Positions 1-12,586 of a stretch of DNA of 64,000 nucleotides are shown here, piece by piece (position 1 is the stretch's first letter; each line of letters starts with the position of its first letter). Where the stretch lies: NCBI GenBank assembly GCA_030144725.1, contig JASKMD010000004.1, forward strand, positions 434,001-498,000. The letters run 5' to 3'. The position numbers and the translations under genes were made by a program. The notes below the pieces were generated by a model. That model made no database searches, was not told the DNA's origin, and saw nothing but the letters and a program-made list of their open reading frames with translations. Source of the DNA: Haematococcus lacustris (Eukaryota; Chlorophyta; Chlorophyceae; Chlamydomonadales; Haematococcaceae).

Positions 1-1325
1 CTAACCCTTTCACCGCCGCTGCCATTTCCCGTGCCCCTGCTGACCTGCCTCTGTTGCTGTCGCTGCCCCTGCTGACCTGCCCCTGTTGCTGTCGCTGCCC
101 CTGCTGGCCGGCCTTTCCCCTGACCTGTGGTTCAAACCCCATGTCCAGCATGCGGTCGGCCTCATCCAACACTACAAAGGAGATGCGGTCCAGGTTGGTG
201 TTGCCTTGCTGTAGGTGGTCGATGAAGCGACCAGGGGTGGCCACCACCACCTCCACGCCTGATTTGAGCTCGTGCCGCTGCTCGGCCATGTGCACCCCAC
301 CCACAACAATGCAGCTGCGTGCTGCCCGGCCGCTGGTGCGGGCAAATGCCTTAATCTCTTTCTCTATCTGCATGCACATGACACATGACACATGCAGCAG
401 CAGCAGCAGCAGAGTTTGCTACAAGGTGCAATGAATGCCAGAGTCATGCAACAGCACCGCTGGTTTGCCGGCACTGACAACCCAAGCTGCTGCGACGGTC
501 GCTGCTTCAGCTCTTCAACAGACGGCACGATTTGCTGCACACAGCCTCAGGGTGCACACCTGCTGAGCCAATTCCCGGGTGGGTGCAAGCACCAAGGCAA
601 TGGGCCCGTCCCCCGGCCGCAGCGGTTTTTGTTGAAGGCAATGGTGAATCATGGGGATGGCAAACGAGGCGGTCTTGCCACTGCCGGTCTCAGCGCACCC
701 CAGGATGTCGCTGCCGGACAGGGCGATGGGAATGCCTTGACACTGGATGGGAGTAGGGGTCTCGTACTTGTGGTGCGCGATGTCTGTAAGAATGTTTGGA
801 TGCAGGCTCTGCGCCACGACGCACCATCAGGAACTGCTTACTGCACTACATGTGGGTGTGCCTCAACATATTTCAAGGCGCGCTTGCACCCCGTCGAGCG
901 CGCACCATTTCCTGGAATGCTTCAATTGGCGGGGGTGCCTCAGGCTGGCCCGGCTTCACCTCTACTGTGACATTAAGCCGCTGACGGATCTCAACGATCT
1001 GCTCTGTCCTCAGCGCCTGGACGCGCTCAGACGGTTTCCAATCGAGGAATACAGGCTCAGTGAGCCGCCCTGACGACTGGTTCCTAGGCATACTGCCATA
1101 GCCTCCGCGGTTGATGCTGCTGCTGGAGTCGCTGCGGTGCATCGAAGACTCATCGTCCCGCCCAGCCCGGTACCCTGACTCCGGCCTACTCGAGAAGCCA
1201 CCGCCATACGATGTTGCACCCCCTCCTCCTCTGCCGCCAGAGTAATCAGTTGGGCCTGTGCGAGGGCTAGGCGGGGCTGCTGGTTGGCCCTGAGTGCCGC
1301 GTAGATGTGGAGGCACATATGGCAT
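1..1325 (-). CDS. DEAD-box ATP-dependent RNA helicase, 5' part (runs off the left edge)
   Basis: ATP-dependent RNA unwinding enzyme. Three exons read in phase on the complement: 906-1325, 560-808 and 125-367; the last ends in a GT donor and the gene continues beyond base 1. The N-terminus opens with MPYVPPHLRG, a motif shared with plant DDX3/RH37-type helicases, then a Gly/Arg/Ser-rich tail. Helicase motifs follow in order: Q motif (PTPIQCQGIP), motif I (AETGSGKT), Ia (PTRELAQQ), GG, Ib (TPGR) and motif II (DEAD) in the third exon. Motif III (SAT) and the whole C-terminal RecA lobe lie outside the window. The ATG at 1325 is a guess: an AG two bases upstream would also allow an upstream exon. 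Family is certain from the motifs; the subfamily is not, because the N-terminus is DDX3-like while the core resembles other plant DEAD-box groups. Confidence 0.93.
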
Positions 1326-1904
1326 CGCTGTGCAACAATGAGGATCGCAGCGGTAAAAGTCAAACTCTTTATATGGACACAATGGAGTAAACTCAAACTC
1401 CGTCAGGCAGGGCCTCTTTGTGCTCGTGTTTCATCATGACACACCCGAGGTGGTGCATACAGTAACTATCATTTAGCCCAGCAAGACAGTGACCATGCAT
1501 TTGTGCTTCTCTTTTGTACAATGCAGTCAAGTCATGTCATGCTGTGGGCATACAGACAGCTAGAAAGCATGTGTCCTCAATCGTTGCTCCTTGCGCTACA
1601 TGTCGCCCATGTCATACGCTCAAGAGTTTCTAACAGCGTGCTGCTTACAGTATACTTGCCTGACAGGTCAGTGGCTGTACTTCTATGAAGGCTCAGCCAA
1701 TTAGACTTGGCCAAACATAGCGGGGGCCATGCCAGCATGCAACTTTTTCTGCGTGAGAATGTAGACCTGCCTTCCCGACTTGCCTCCTCTTTGCGCCTGG
1801 TCTCGGCCGGACGCAACTTCGTTCTTCGCAACGTAAGCTTTTCTGCAAACTCCGCAGCGTTGAATTAAGCAGGTTCTTCAACCAAGTTTGGTTGCGTGTT
1901 ATAG
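1326..1904. promoter_or_regulatory. Shared upstream region between the helicase and RPS2
   Basis: These 579 bases separate two genes transcribed away from each other, so they should hold both 5' UTRs and promoters. The stretch is less GC-rich than its surroundings. I see no convincing TATA box next to the RPS2 start and no other gene. Confidence 0.5.
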
Positions 1905-4446
1905 ATGGAGCGCGGTCGTGGAGGCTTTAGTCGTGGTTTTGGGGGCCGTGATGGAGGCAGGGGTGCCGGCGGCCGTGGCGACGACCGGGGACGTGGCAGG
2001 GGCCGTGGTGACAGGGGCCGTGGGCGTGGCCGTGGCCGCAAGGATGAGGAGGAGAAGTGGGTGCCTTGCACCAAGCTCGGGCGCCTCGTGCAGCAGGTAT
2101 CGGAGCAGAGCAGCACTGGCGTCTCAGCTGGCGCTGTTGGACGCCTGCAGGGCTTAGTCCGCCATCGCCGTGGGTGCCTGTTCTTGCCTTGCACCCAGGG
2201 AAAGATCAAGAGCCTGGAGCAGATCTACCTGTTCTCCATGCCAGTAAAGGAGTATCAGATAGTGGAGCACTTCCTGGGCAGCGCCCTAAAGGACGAAGTC
2301 ATGAAGATCATGCCAGTGCAGAAGCAGACGCGCGCAGGCCAGCGTACCCGCTTCAAGGTGCAAACCGCCAGCACGCACCTGGGTGTCTGCAGTCCTGCCA
2401 ATGGCTTGAGACCTCAGCCACACTTGGCTCATGCTCACAGGCATTTGTCTGTGTGGGAGACTCCAACGGGCACGTGGGGCTGGGCGTCAAGTGCGCCAAG
2501 GAGGTGTGTCAGTGTGATCGCCAATTTTGAGTCAGCCTTCTAGCCCCTCGCAGTACAGCGCCCACCTCATCAGGCCCAAGTGCATGCTGGCTTCCACGGC
2601 TGGCCCCCACCGTATGCCCACCCCAGCAGCAGAGGAAGGCGTAGAGAAGCTGGGACGAGGAGCCTGAGTGGCTGCTGTGCACTGCCCCTACCCTTTTCCC
2701 TAGGTGGCCACCGCCATCCGTGGCGCCATCATCCAGGCCAAGATGTCCCTGGTGCCCATTCGCCGCGGCTACTGGGGCAACAAGATCGGCAAGGTGCACA
2801 CCGTGCCCGTCAAGGTCACCGGCAAGTGCGGGTCAGTGACCATTCGCCTGGTGCCTGCCCCCCGTGGCGCCGGCATTGTGGCCGCCCGCGTGCCTAAGAA
2901 GGTGCTGCAGATGGCAGGCATCGAGGACTGCTACACCTCATCCCGTGGCTCCCGCAAGACCCTGGGCAACTTCGTGAAGGCCACCTTCAATGCCCTGGCC
3001 AAGACCTATGGCTTCCTCACACCAGATCTGTGGCGGGAGAGCAAGTACACCAAGTCGCCCCTGCAGGTGAAATGGACACCCAGGCAGGCAGGCAGGCAGT
3101 CAGGCAGAGTGTGGGTGCAACAGCCTGCAGAAGGCAGTGAAGTTCTTGTCACTGCCAGCTTCACAGGACCAACGGCAGGCACCTACATAAGCGGCATCCA
3201 TGCTACCTTTCTTGTTTGCGAGCATCTATCCCTACCCGCAGCATCAGCTCCGACCCAGCCCTTTGTCAGCAGCTCATTGCCATGCATACCCAGCCCATTG
3301 CCATGCATCCTTACCAGCAGCAGCAGCCGCCCTGCCCCAGCAGAGCTGCAAGCACCACAGCTGGCTGCTTACTCTGCTTACTGCTGAGCATAGGCTGGCT
3401 GGCAGCGCTGCAGTGCCAACTTCGTCAGCCTCACAGTCAGGGTTGGCAGCCTCAGCACAATGGCAGTGTACAAGTCTTAGCTGCTTACGGCAAAGTGACC
3501 TGCAGGCAGGGTGCCGGCGGTGCACAAGGCAGCCCGAGGCTGATGCAGGGCTGACCTACCCCTGACCCTGCAGCCTCACCAGCTGGGCATTGCACTGCCC
3601 CACTGACTCCTCTCCAGGGTGTAGACTCCTCTCCAGGGTACTTTACAGGGTGACGGTGGGTCCTGTGTGCAACCACCAGGGAACTTTACCTAGGGTAGGT
3701 GGTGGGAGCAGGCCGTGCCCCAAGCGGTAGCTCCCCCCTTGGAGCAAGCCAGCGTTGCCAGAGTAGTCTTCTTGTTCTTCTCCCTGTTCTTTTGGTAGTA
3801 GGCTTTGTGGCCATGCTGAGTTTTTGCAGCCACCAGGGTGATCACCCAGGTGTGGGGCCCACCAAACGCAGCACAGGCTCTGCCAGCCACACAGTCCAGC
3901 TCTCAATGTCCGCCATGGCTAGGGTTGGCCAACACCGCATGTCCGTGTAGCAGACTACAGAACAGTATACACGGCGACTCAAATGCCATATGTCAGGTCG
4001 GCTTGCACTGTGCTGGTGTTACTGTTGCCATGCCCCATGCTGGGCCAACAAGGTCCCCCAACTGGCTCTAGGCCTGGGCAAGGGATTGGTAGCCACTGCA
4101 AGACCGAACTGGCAATGGCTGTGGCTTGGCTGGGTGCACCGCCACCACCAACTTGACACAATGCATGCTGGGTAAGACCCATGCCAGCCATACTGTGTGA
4201 ACCCTTTTTGAGCAAAGGATGGATCGCCACTGCATGTCTGTGGCCAGTGGCCAAGCCAATGACAACACAGCCTTCGTCATCACGCTTGCACATGTGGCTG
4301 GCTGTCCAGGGCACACTCTGTCTCGTCCATGCTGTTCTTCTTGTGCGCTTTGACCCACCAGGCTGCCCCTGGCTGCTTTGCAGGACTTCAGCGACTTCCT
4401 GGCCAAGCCTGCTTTCGTGGAGCCCAAAGAGGCGCTGGCTTACTAA
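1905..4446 (+). CDS. RPS2: 40S ribosomal protein S2 (uS5)
   Basis: Component of the small cytosolic ribosomal subunit, lining the mRNA entry side and the decoding centre. Five exons join in phase 0: 1905-2096, 2199-2357, 2441-2503, 2704-3066 and 4384-4446, giving about 279 residues (human RPS2 is 293). The N-terminus is the Arg/Gly-rich tail typical of eukaryotic RPS2. Next come the S5 double-stranded-RNA-binding fold (around [14 protein letters not shown] and [16 protein letters not shown]) and the S5 C-terminal domain ([33 protein letters not shown]). The end, [10 protein letters not shown], is a little shorter than animal forms. The ATG at 1905 gives the expected RG-rich start. The last intron (1317 bases) is far larger than the other three (83-200 bases) and carries one copy of a dispersed coding-derived repeat. 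Confidence 0.98.
3690..3810 (-). repeat. Dispersed coding-derived repeat, copy A
   Basis: Read on the complement, this segment inside the last RPS2 intron resembles 24321-24452 (+) and the complement of 47350-47440. Shared features are an Lys-rich run (KKTTLATLA), then a Gly/Ala part, then SHHLP. The reading frame stays open. It has no relation to RPS2. Confidence 0.6.
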
Positions 4447-6087
4447 CCATCTAGCAAGCAGCCGGTTGTCAGCACAGTGCTTGGTGCCGACCTCGTGGTC
4501 ACACGCTGCATCCACGAGGCTCGTTGCCCTGTTTGATGCGACGTGCCAAGCAGATGTGTTTTCATTCATGGTGGCTGCTGGCGACAGTGACTCACCACGA
4601 CAGAGAGGCAGGACAATCAAGATGCTAGACATCAATATGTAATGCACCGCAAATGTACCTCAATACCGCGAAACATGACTGTCAGCTAGCTGGTAGCTAG
4701 CATACGCCAGTGTTGTGCCGAAAGTGCCGGGTGCTGCCCCCGGTCAGTTCGCGGCGCGATGGCAGCAGCAGGCGAGCAGCAGCTAGCAGGCACCTAGAGA
4801 CCCGACCTAGTGCAGACTGCCCGGGCTATAGTCGCTGCCATTGGAAGGAGCCCGGCGCTGCCTATCCCACGGGTGTTGCAGAGCCTTGTGCTTGGCTTGG
4901 CTGGTGCCAGCGCGCTGCAGCCACAGTGGAAGAAGCGGAAGGCAGAAAACGCCAGCATGGACGGCTTGCATCCTTTAAAGTTTGAATTAAACTGGCTTGC
5001 ATGTCTGACCTTAAGCGAGCTGAGTATTTGTGCATTTCTTACAGTGGAGGATTACAAACAAGCCGCGTGAATAAGGGGAAAGTGAGAAGTCTTTCACTTG
5101 TTCAATTTGACACTTTCATTTTCATGAAGATCTAAAATCCTGAACGTCTGAAGATTCACAACACACTGGCATACGCAATCCTATAGATTTGAAGGTGTTT
5201 CGTCCTTCTCCTTAAGGGTACTCTACCTCATTTGCCAGCTCACGGGATTGCAACCTGTGTAGCATCTGCGGATGCTGAGTACCAGGCTGCTCCGTAGGCA
5301 TGCCAACACATATAGCAGTAAACATTTAAACAGTGTGCAAGTCGAGCTCCTCTCCAGGCCCGAGCAAGAAACCCATGGCGGCATCGTTAGTCTGGCCTCC
5401 CCTTGCACATAACACTGAGGCAGTGAAGGCGAGCAGGTGCAGGAGGACCCTGCATAATGCCTTACACCTCATCTATGGCATGCTCATGTGCACCATGACA
5501 TGCAAGCAAATGTCATGGCCCACTCCCTGCCTGTATGTGCCACTGTCCTCTGATTGTGTCCTATTGTTTCTGTGTGGTGCCAGCTCAGCTCAGCTCCAGC
5601 CGTGCATGTTGTAGAGTCCTATCAACACCACTCCATGTCATGTCATTGTCTGTGCCAATGCCCATGTCATGTCAATGTCCATGTCATGGCAATGCATACC
5701 ACATCAAAGAGTCACACACTGTACACTTTGAGAAAGAGACAGCAACTTGAATAATGCAAGCCATGCAGTGACTGCTCTACTCAGCTCCTGACCTGCAGCT
5801 GCCAGGCACCACTCCTGCTGACCACTGACCGCTGCTCCAGCGGCTTTGGCAGCTATGCCTAGGCAGCTCTGGCGACCTCACCCACACAGCTGCAGCGCAT
5901 CACTGCTGTCTCTGTGGCACCTGGGCAGCACTGTGCTGCGCTGCCATGCAGGCTGTGGCACTACTGGGCCCATAGCACCTGCAGCTGCCACCCCCTGGCT
6001 GCTGTTGACTTGGTGTGGGCAGCCACCCCCAGCGACCCAGATGCGACCCAGCCCTGACCCAGCCTTGGGTGGCACCGCAGGTGCTAG
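4447..6087. other. Intergenic region between convergent genes
   Basis: Holds the RPS2 3' UTR and, at its right end, the syntaxin 3' UTR. Bases 5090-5170 are locally AT-rich. Short open frames near 4710-5070 and 5333-5750 resemble nothing I know and have no splice support. Bases 5636-5700 contain a small imperfect CATGTCATG-type repeat. Confidence 0.5.
4638..4642 (+). terminator. TGTAA poly(A) signal of RPS2
   Basis: TGTAA, the canonical chlorophycean poly(A) signal, lies about 190 bases downstream of the RPS2 stop codon in the same orientation. This is a plausible 3' UTR length. Confidence 0.6.
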
Positions 6088-7476
6088 CTATGCTATAAAG
6101 CCAATGAAGAAGACAAGGAAGACGAGGAGCACCGCAAACACCTGTGCAGGCACAGGGAGCAGCCCACACCCTTAGCTTTCCCCTAAAAATTTGAGATCCA
6201 AGGGAGGAAGCAGCTACACTTGGCCGACAGCCAGCCTGTCATTGCTGCCAAGTAGCCCACACCACCGTGGCAGGATATTGCAAGTGCATGGCAGCAGGCT
6301 GGCTGGGCAGCAGGGCAGCAGGCTGGCTGGGCAGCAGGGCACCAGGCTGGCTGAGCAGCAGGGCAGCGGGCTGGCTGGGGAGCAGGGCAGCAGGCTGGCT
6401 GGGCAGCAGGGCAGCAGGCTGGCTGGGCAGCAGGGCAGCGGGCTGGCTGGGGAGCAGGGCAGCAGGCTGGCTGGGCAGCAGGGCAGCAGGGTGGCTGGGC
6501 AGCAGGGTGGCTGTGGAGCTGCCTCAATGCTCTACAAGCAGCAACCACTGCAACACACTGCTGCATGAACCTGATAGCTCACCTTCATGATCAGCCACCT
6601 GTTAGAAGAGATGGTGTTCAGGTATTTGAGCAGCTGTGCCTGTGCGCTGCTGACATTGGCTAGGGTGTCTTCCACATTTTCATCAATGCGGATGGCCATC
6701 TCTCCCTGCTGTGCAACCATTTCGGACAGCTTGTTGAAGATGGTTCCCAGCTCTACAATGGTGGTCTCAACATTGCGCAGGGCCTCTGCACGGCTTGTCA
6801 GGTAGCTGTCCTGCGGTGCTGCCAAGGTGAGCTGCTGCTGCTGTTGCTGCTGCTGCAAGAAGCTAGGCAGGGCTGGTGGCTGCTGATGGTTGCTGGTGCC
6901 GTTGCTGGTGGCAAGGGTGGGTTGGCGAGGCCGCAGCAGGGGAGCTGTGGCATCTGCGTCGCTGGCAGAGTCCGAAAACAGCTGTCTACGCTCTTTGTGG
7001 TGCTTCAAGTTCTCTGTGCGGACGGTCAGCACCTCCTTAAACTCATGAGTGGCATCCTTAAGCCGCGTGCGCAGGCTGTCAACCACCGTATGGGAGTGGT
7101 CAGTGCTCTGCTTGTTGTCGTCGCCTTTGCGCGCTCCCGTCCGTTGCAGCTCCGCGATGGTGTTGTTCAGCTGCTGAATGTCCTGCTTGATGATGCCGGT
7201 CAGCTCGTCTACCTCTGCTGCGGGGTCGTCGAACATCGAGGTACGCTTGGCCAACTGTGCCAGCTTCTGCAGCTTCAGGCTGGTCCGATGGATACCGTGT
7301 CCTATCTCCGCGGCCTTCTTTGCAAAATCTGAGTGGCTTCCCTGGATCTGCTTGTTTGCTGTGCTTGTGCTGGGACCAGCGCTGTTTGATGGGCCATGCT
7401 GTCGTTGTAAGCGCTCGCAGAGCACAAGAAACTCAGGTGTCCGGTCGCGCAAGCTAGCGGGTTGCGGCAGTGGCAT
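6088..7476 (-). CDS. Syntaxin 5 / SYP3-type Qa-SNARE (SED5-like)
   Basis: Qa-SNARE for ER-Golgi and intra-Golgi membrane fusion, anchored by a C-terminal membrane segment. Two exons on the complement, 6583-7476 and 6088-6141, join in phase 0. The N-terminus (SLRDRTPEF) is the conserved syntaxin-5 N-peptide region that binds SLY1-type SM proteins. A three-helix Habc-like region follows (around KLQKLAQLAKRTSMFDD). A Gln run sits before the SNARE helix (RNVETTIVELGTIFNKLSEM, central Gln in MVAQQGEMAIRIDENVEDT). The second exon encodes only the membrane anchor, VFAVLLVFLVFFIGFIA and the stop. I chose the ATG at 7476 because the frame upstream has no earlier ATG. Total about 315 residues, normal for the family. 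The intron holds a 24-bp minisatellite. Confidence 0.95.
6287..6512. repeat. 24-bp minisatellite in the syntaxin intron
   Basis: About ten copies of a GGCTGGCTGGGCAGCAGGGC-containing unit. The period is 24 bases, seen most easily as a repeated eight-residue AAGWLGSR in one meaningless plus-strand frame. It is wholly intronic with respect to the syntaxin gene. Confidence 0.9.
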
Positions 7477-8268
7477 CCCGCACAAACCGGGTAGCGTGAA
7501 AGGCTGGCGTTTCTTGCCAAAGCATCACAACATCGATCTTTCTCTTGCGCCCAGCGTGTGAAATTGTCGCATAAACAAAGACATGCACACCTCCATGTGC
7601 CGCCCATGTTGTTGTCACTGTTATGTTTGTTGACGCCATTGCCACTCGAAGCACAGAACGCAGCTCAGGTCATTAAATTGCCTTGGATTCCAACTAGGTA
7701 CCTATATGTATAGAGTACCTTGGTTGCTGCACATTTCACGGATTGAACCATGCAGACAATTGAAACTGCGGAACAGCACGGTATCTGAACGTCAGTCTTT
7801 GGTGGATAGTGTGCGCTGCAACGGACCAACCAACTTATTGCCTTGGACATGTGACATTGCCTTGCACGTCACCATATCATCGCTTGTTTGCTTCCCACGC
7901 TGATGGATCACAGCCTCCACTAAGCGGACCTTCGGCGACATCCGCCACTTACACGGACTGTCAGTAGGCAGTAGAGGAGCACGCACATCACATAATGGGT
8001 GGGTGGGTCTGCTGCTGCACTTGGATCGGGGATAGGCAGTTGTTGGCTGCCACGAAGCCCCTCACCATGTCCCCGCAGGTGGCAACCAGCGTTTTCCTGT
8101 GTTCCAGCTGAGCAGTGCTGAGGATTCCCAGCCTCCTAAGACCATATTTGAGGCAGCTGAAAGGTCCGGCAACAAGTAGCAGGCTGCTGCACATTACTGG
8201 CTCACTGGTTGTCTGCTGCGCCAATCCCAGCGCCTAGCTCAGCCTGACATTCATTGCATGCCATGCAG
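7477..8268. promoter_or_regulatory. Divergent upstream region (syntaxin / ankyrin gene)
   Basis: Upstream of the syntaxin start on one side and of the first recognised ankyrin exon on the other. A TATA-like TATATGTATA lies near 7700. An ATG at 7995 followed by GTGGGT could be a very short first ankyrin exon in the correct phase, but this is weak. Nothing else is recognisable. Confidence 0.4.
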
Positions 8269-10538
8269 GGGCAATGCTGCATACATCACTCACATGATGG
8301 AGCGAACCATTGAGTTTGACATCAACCAGCAGGTGCAGGCCTGCCTCCTCACATACCCTGGGCTGGAATCTACCAGCCACACGCCCACTGCGAATACACA
8401 CAGCAGTGATACAAAACGCAGCCATGATGCAGCAGAAACATGCAAGAACTAGAAATGATTAAAGAATGAGAAGGTTCACTGGATGGCCCTTTCTTTTTGA
8501 AATCGCCCTCCATGCTCTCCTCCACCCTCCACCCTTCCTTCACCTCCCCAATGACCTCGATCTGCCCCTGCACAGGACAGCTTCCAGAGGACAGCGCTAC
8601 ACTGGGCAGCGGAAATGGGGCATGTCAATGTGGCAAGCGTGTTGAAGGACTACGGCATCAATGTCGGGGCCACTGAGTGCAATGGCAGGTGAGCACCCGT
8701 CCTGTGCACCTGCCTGCTGCTGCCGTCTGAATGCGGTTGGGCCAGCCACAGTCATCACCATCACCACCATCACCACCATTGCATCAACAGAAGGTCATGA
8801 CAGGCCCCTGCCTGAATGCGGTTTGTAAGCCACAGGGGGTCATCGTCATCATCGTCACCACTATCATCACCATTGCATTAGTAGAAGATCATGACAACCT
8901 GAGAGCAGTGTTATCAGCTGGGTTGGCTGAATCAGCTGGGGAGGAACAGGGTCAGGGCCAGCTGTGATTCACATCATGCCCTGCTTCAGCCCCTCCTGCC
9001 TCCTGCCCAGTTGCTGTGCCGTGCTGTGCTGTGCTGTGCTGTGCCGTGCTGTGCTGTGCTGTGCTCTGCAGGACAGCAATCCACCTTGCAGCCAGAGCAG
9101 GCAATGCCAAGATGCTGGCAACCTTGCTGGAGGACCTGGATGCTCCCACTGTGGAGGTGTTGGTGAACCAGGCAGAGTGGGTGCGGGCGGGCAGGCGGAG
9201 TGGGTCCAGCAGGCAGGTGGGAGGGCGGGCAGGCAGGCAGGCGGGCAGGCAGGCAGGCAGGCGGGTGAGCCACACCTGCTGTAGGCGACTCCTGTGTAAG
9301 GCCAGGGCCACAACTGCCCCCTGCAGTGCATCAGGCCGCCTGAAGGCTCGCCCTGCCTCTGCCCGCACCTTGGCACACGCTGAGGACTGTGTAGGTGTGC
9401 TGTACCAACAGCAGGCAAATCCCATGCAATGTCCCTCCCATGTCCTGATGGTCAGGATAATGACCATGGCTCTGCAGCGGGCAGCACTGGCTGAGCCCAT
9501 CCTGTTGTCCATCCCTGTCTGGACCACCCTAACCACCCTAACCACCCTTAACTTACCCTGCCTGCACCCACAACTGCCATCACACAGCCACCTCCCCTGT
9601 CCCCCGTCACTGTCGCCTGCTGCTGTGTCCCGGCACCTGGCCGCAGCAACTTTGGCATCACACCCGTGTTCCTCACCCAGCAGAAGTGAGTGCTGGGACA
9701 AACAGCTGCACCTCTGCCCTGCCCTCATCATCTCCCCCCTTGCGCTGCCTGCCCTCACCTCCCTGCCCTCATCATCTCCCCTCACCTCCCTACCCTCACC
9801 CGCCTGTTGTTTCCCACCACCAGTCCTGCTCACAGTGCTGCTGCAGCAGCCTCCAGGGCTGCCACACAGCTCCCACCACACCCAGCTGCTGCTAAGCCCA
9901 GCTCCGCCTGGCCCAGGCCTGCGCGCCCCTACCCACCACCCATGCCCCTGCCGGCCTCCTTACATGACAGACCGCTGTACACAGACATGCTACTTTCAGC
10001 CAGCAGACGGTTGTGTTTAAGCCAAGTCAGGGCTGCCCACAGGTCTGCCTTGGCTGAGGGGTGACCCGCCCTGCCTGGCCAGTGGCTCGTGCCTGGCCTC
10101 GTCTCTGACGCAAAGCAGCCCAACTGCTGGCTGAAGCCAAGGGTCCATGCCATGCCATGCCATGTCTTCTCCTCTTCCATCCTATGCATCCCTACTCCCG
10201 GCCATGGCCCCTCACAGCTCGGCATCCCTGATTGGCTGCCTGCCTCTGCCTGCCTCCCCCCACCCACACCACCACCCCTCAGACCACCACACCCTTCACG
10301 ACACCCCCCTCACCCTCACTGACAGCGCGCCTTGCAAGCCATCACAGAGAGTAGGTTGCTGCAGTGCCATTTGATAATGCCCATGGCCCATGCAATGCTG
10401 GTGCTCTTGGCGGTGTGATGCAGGGGGGAGGAGGGGCGGGAGGCATTTGAGCTGCTGATGAGCAACGGGGCGCGTTGGAACGACATGAGCATAACTGGCT
10501 CCAAGCAAATGACAGCCGCCTCGCCCACAGCAGTGTGA
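8269..10538 (+). CDS. Ankyrin-repeat protein (5' end not resolved)
   Basis: Likely a protein-interaction scaffold; no catalytic domain is visible. Five exons join in phase: 8269-8332, 8576-8688, 9072-9176, 9647-9685 and 10424-10538. They give repeats with the ankyrin signature: RTALHWAAEMGHVNVASVL (repeat 1), RTAIHLAARAGNAKMLATLL (repeat 2) and FGITPVFLTQQ...EAFELLMSNGA (repeat 3). The first exon, with ITHMMERTIEFDINQQ, needs an upstream phase-2 exon I cannot place with confidence. The stop is at 10536-10538. Introns carry GCAGG and GTGCT tandem runs. A different 3' part is possible, because the frame also stays open from 9839 to 10040, but the exon at 10424 fits both phase and family. A specific function cannot be assigned. 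Confidence 0.75.
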
Positions 10539-12586
10539 CCACTCTGTGACAGCAGTGTGACCACCTGCTGGTAGCAGTGTGACCATGATGTGACAGCAGT
10601 GTGGCCACTTGCTGACAGCAGTGTGTATGTTATAGCAGTGGTGTAGCAGCGATGTGGTCCCAGTGTGGTCAGTGTGTGATTACAGCATGACCACAGAGTG
10701 ATCACCGCATGGTCAGCGTGACTCAAATGTGGCCCAACCCAACAGCCCCAGTGGCTGACCATGTGGTGGCACCATGCCATCATGTGTCACATGCAGCCCT
10801 GGGGGCTGCAGCTGTGGCCTGGCAGCTCAACACCCCAAGATGGTGGCATAGTGGTAGAGGCCGGCTGACACTGCCTGCCACGCTGCTTGGTGGCATGCAC
10901 GGCCGGGAAGGCACAAGGAAGGCGCATGGGGGCACATGGGATCAAGTACTGAGCATGGAGGATGCCAGGGGGGGATGCTTGATTGGTTTGCATGGTGTGC
11001 CCCATGTCACACAATGTGATGTCATCATGCTCGTGGTGTAACGAGCTGCTGGGTCGGCCCCCCCTGGGCCCAGTGGCGATTGCTGTGACAGGGTGGCTTG
11101 AGGCCAGATGCCGTCTGAAGTGGTGTAAGCCCTCCACCACGCTGAGCTCAGGCTAAGGTCAGGTTGAGACATCGAAGGGCAGGGCCAGATTCTCAGGGCT
11201 GGAACCTGATTGGACAATGACCTTCCTGATGGCTGTTGCAAGCCTGTGTAGGCCCCCAGGGCAGGCTGAGGTTGCGCTAGAGACTGTTGCTAGGCATTGA
11301 AGAGCACTGGCGGTTGCGAAACCTGCGCATGACAAGCTTCGAGCTGCCAAGCTGAAGACGTCACTGCTGGTTGCCTGGCGTGGCGTGAGAATTGACGCAC
11401 GCTGTTGAGGAACATGCCGACAGCTCAAGCCACAACGTGCTCCAAAGCGCCTTGCAGCCTTCCATGCACTGCGCTCCTCCTACCAGCAATCCGTGCCCAG
11501 CCGCCCACCATCGGACGCCTCAGCCTCCGCAGCCTAGAGCTGTGTATGCCTCGGTAGGTCAGCGCCAAACACACCGCGCGCGCGCCATGCGATGCATAGC
11601 TAGCGATGTGTAGCTCCTGGCTCTTAAGCACCGGTCAACGGGTTGCGACGGTGTTTGTGCGCTGTTGATGCCGCCTGAGGCCCGCCAACCTGCGCGCCTC
11701 AGCCGCAGAACTCGCCCAGTCCCGCCCGCCCTCTCAGCCTCAGCCCCCAGCGACAAGTGCTCCGGAAGAGGCTGGATTGGAGGCAGCAGCAGTCAGCAGG
11801 GCCAGGGAGTTGGGGCAGGGGGCGGGGGAGGCTGGGTCAGCCAGAGAAGTGAGCGGAGTGAGCATAAGCCCTCGTCATAAGGGCCCTGGCTACGACCTAG
11901 CCGCTGAGCAGCGCATTGAGCACCAGCAAAACACCATCACTCAATGCGTCAAGCGCAAGACCGGTGGGAAATAGGCATGCGGCGTCAGCTGGCGTGTCTC
12001 GGTTTCTTATGGGCTGGGGCTGCGGCGCATTCATGGACGATGTCAGCCGAGGAGACCCCCCTTCAGCTTCACCTACAACTCCATGTGACTCTTCCTGCTG
12101 GCTGGCGTGTCGAAGCCCAAGGAGCAGCATGAACATGGTGTGCGCATGGTAGAAATGGTAGGATGTCCCCATGTCAACACCACCATGGCACCTCCACATC
12201 ACCAGGTCTTGTGAGCTGCTTGCTTGTGTCAGCTATGCTGACTGTCCAACACCATCTGGTTGCGGAATCCAAGAGTCGGATGTGGAAGGGCTGAGGGCCT
12301 ACAAGCTGTCTTAGCGACAGAGCAGCCAGCCCAGCGACGACCAGCTTAAGGCCATGTGCAGCAGAATCTGTGGCTGGTCAACGGACAGCCTGGCGCATGG
12401 GCGGCTCACCCCAGCCATGCATTTTCTTGCTTTGCTTGTTTTTTGCTGCTCTCTTGCTGACCGCTGCAAACCGCAACCGTTCTCCCTCTCTCTAATGCCC
12501 ATAAGCGACCAATATGACACAGCCTCCCGGCCGGGTCCGCCCATCGCCGGAGTACGTCCGCACGTCACACTACCCAGTCCGCCGCG
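10539..12586. other. Intergenic region between convergent genes
   Basis: Starts with imperfect GTGTGACCAC/GACAGCA-type repeats (10530-10720) that extend the ankyrin 3' region, then unique sequence. Several open frames up to about 110 residues occur on both strands, but none shows family similarity or coherent splice sites. The right end should hold the NUP85 3' UTR. Confidence 0.5.
11037..11041 (+). terminator. Candidate TGTAA poly(A) signal of the ankyrin gene
   Basis: The first TGTAA I see after the stop at 10538, about 500 bases downstream. The distance is long, so this is tentative. Confidence 0.3.

Noticed and set aside
8731..8967. ORFs across CATCACCACCATC-type sequence
   Set aside because: Simple-sequence stretch inside an ankyrin-gene intron; the flanking exons join in phase without it.
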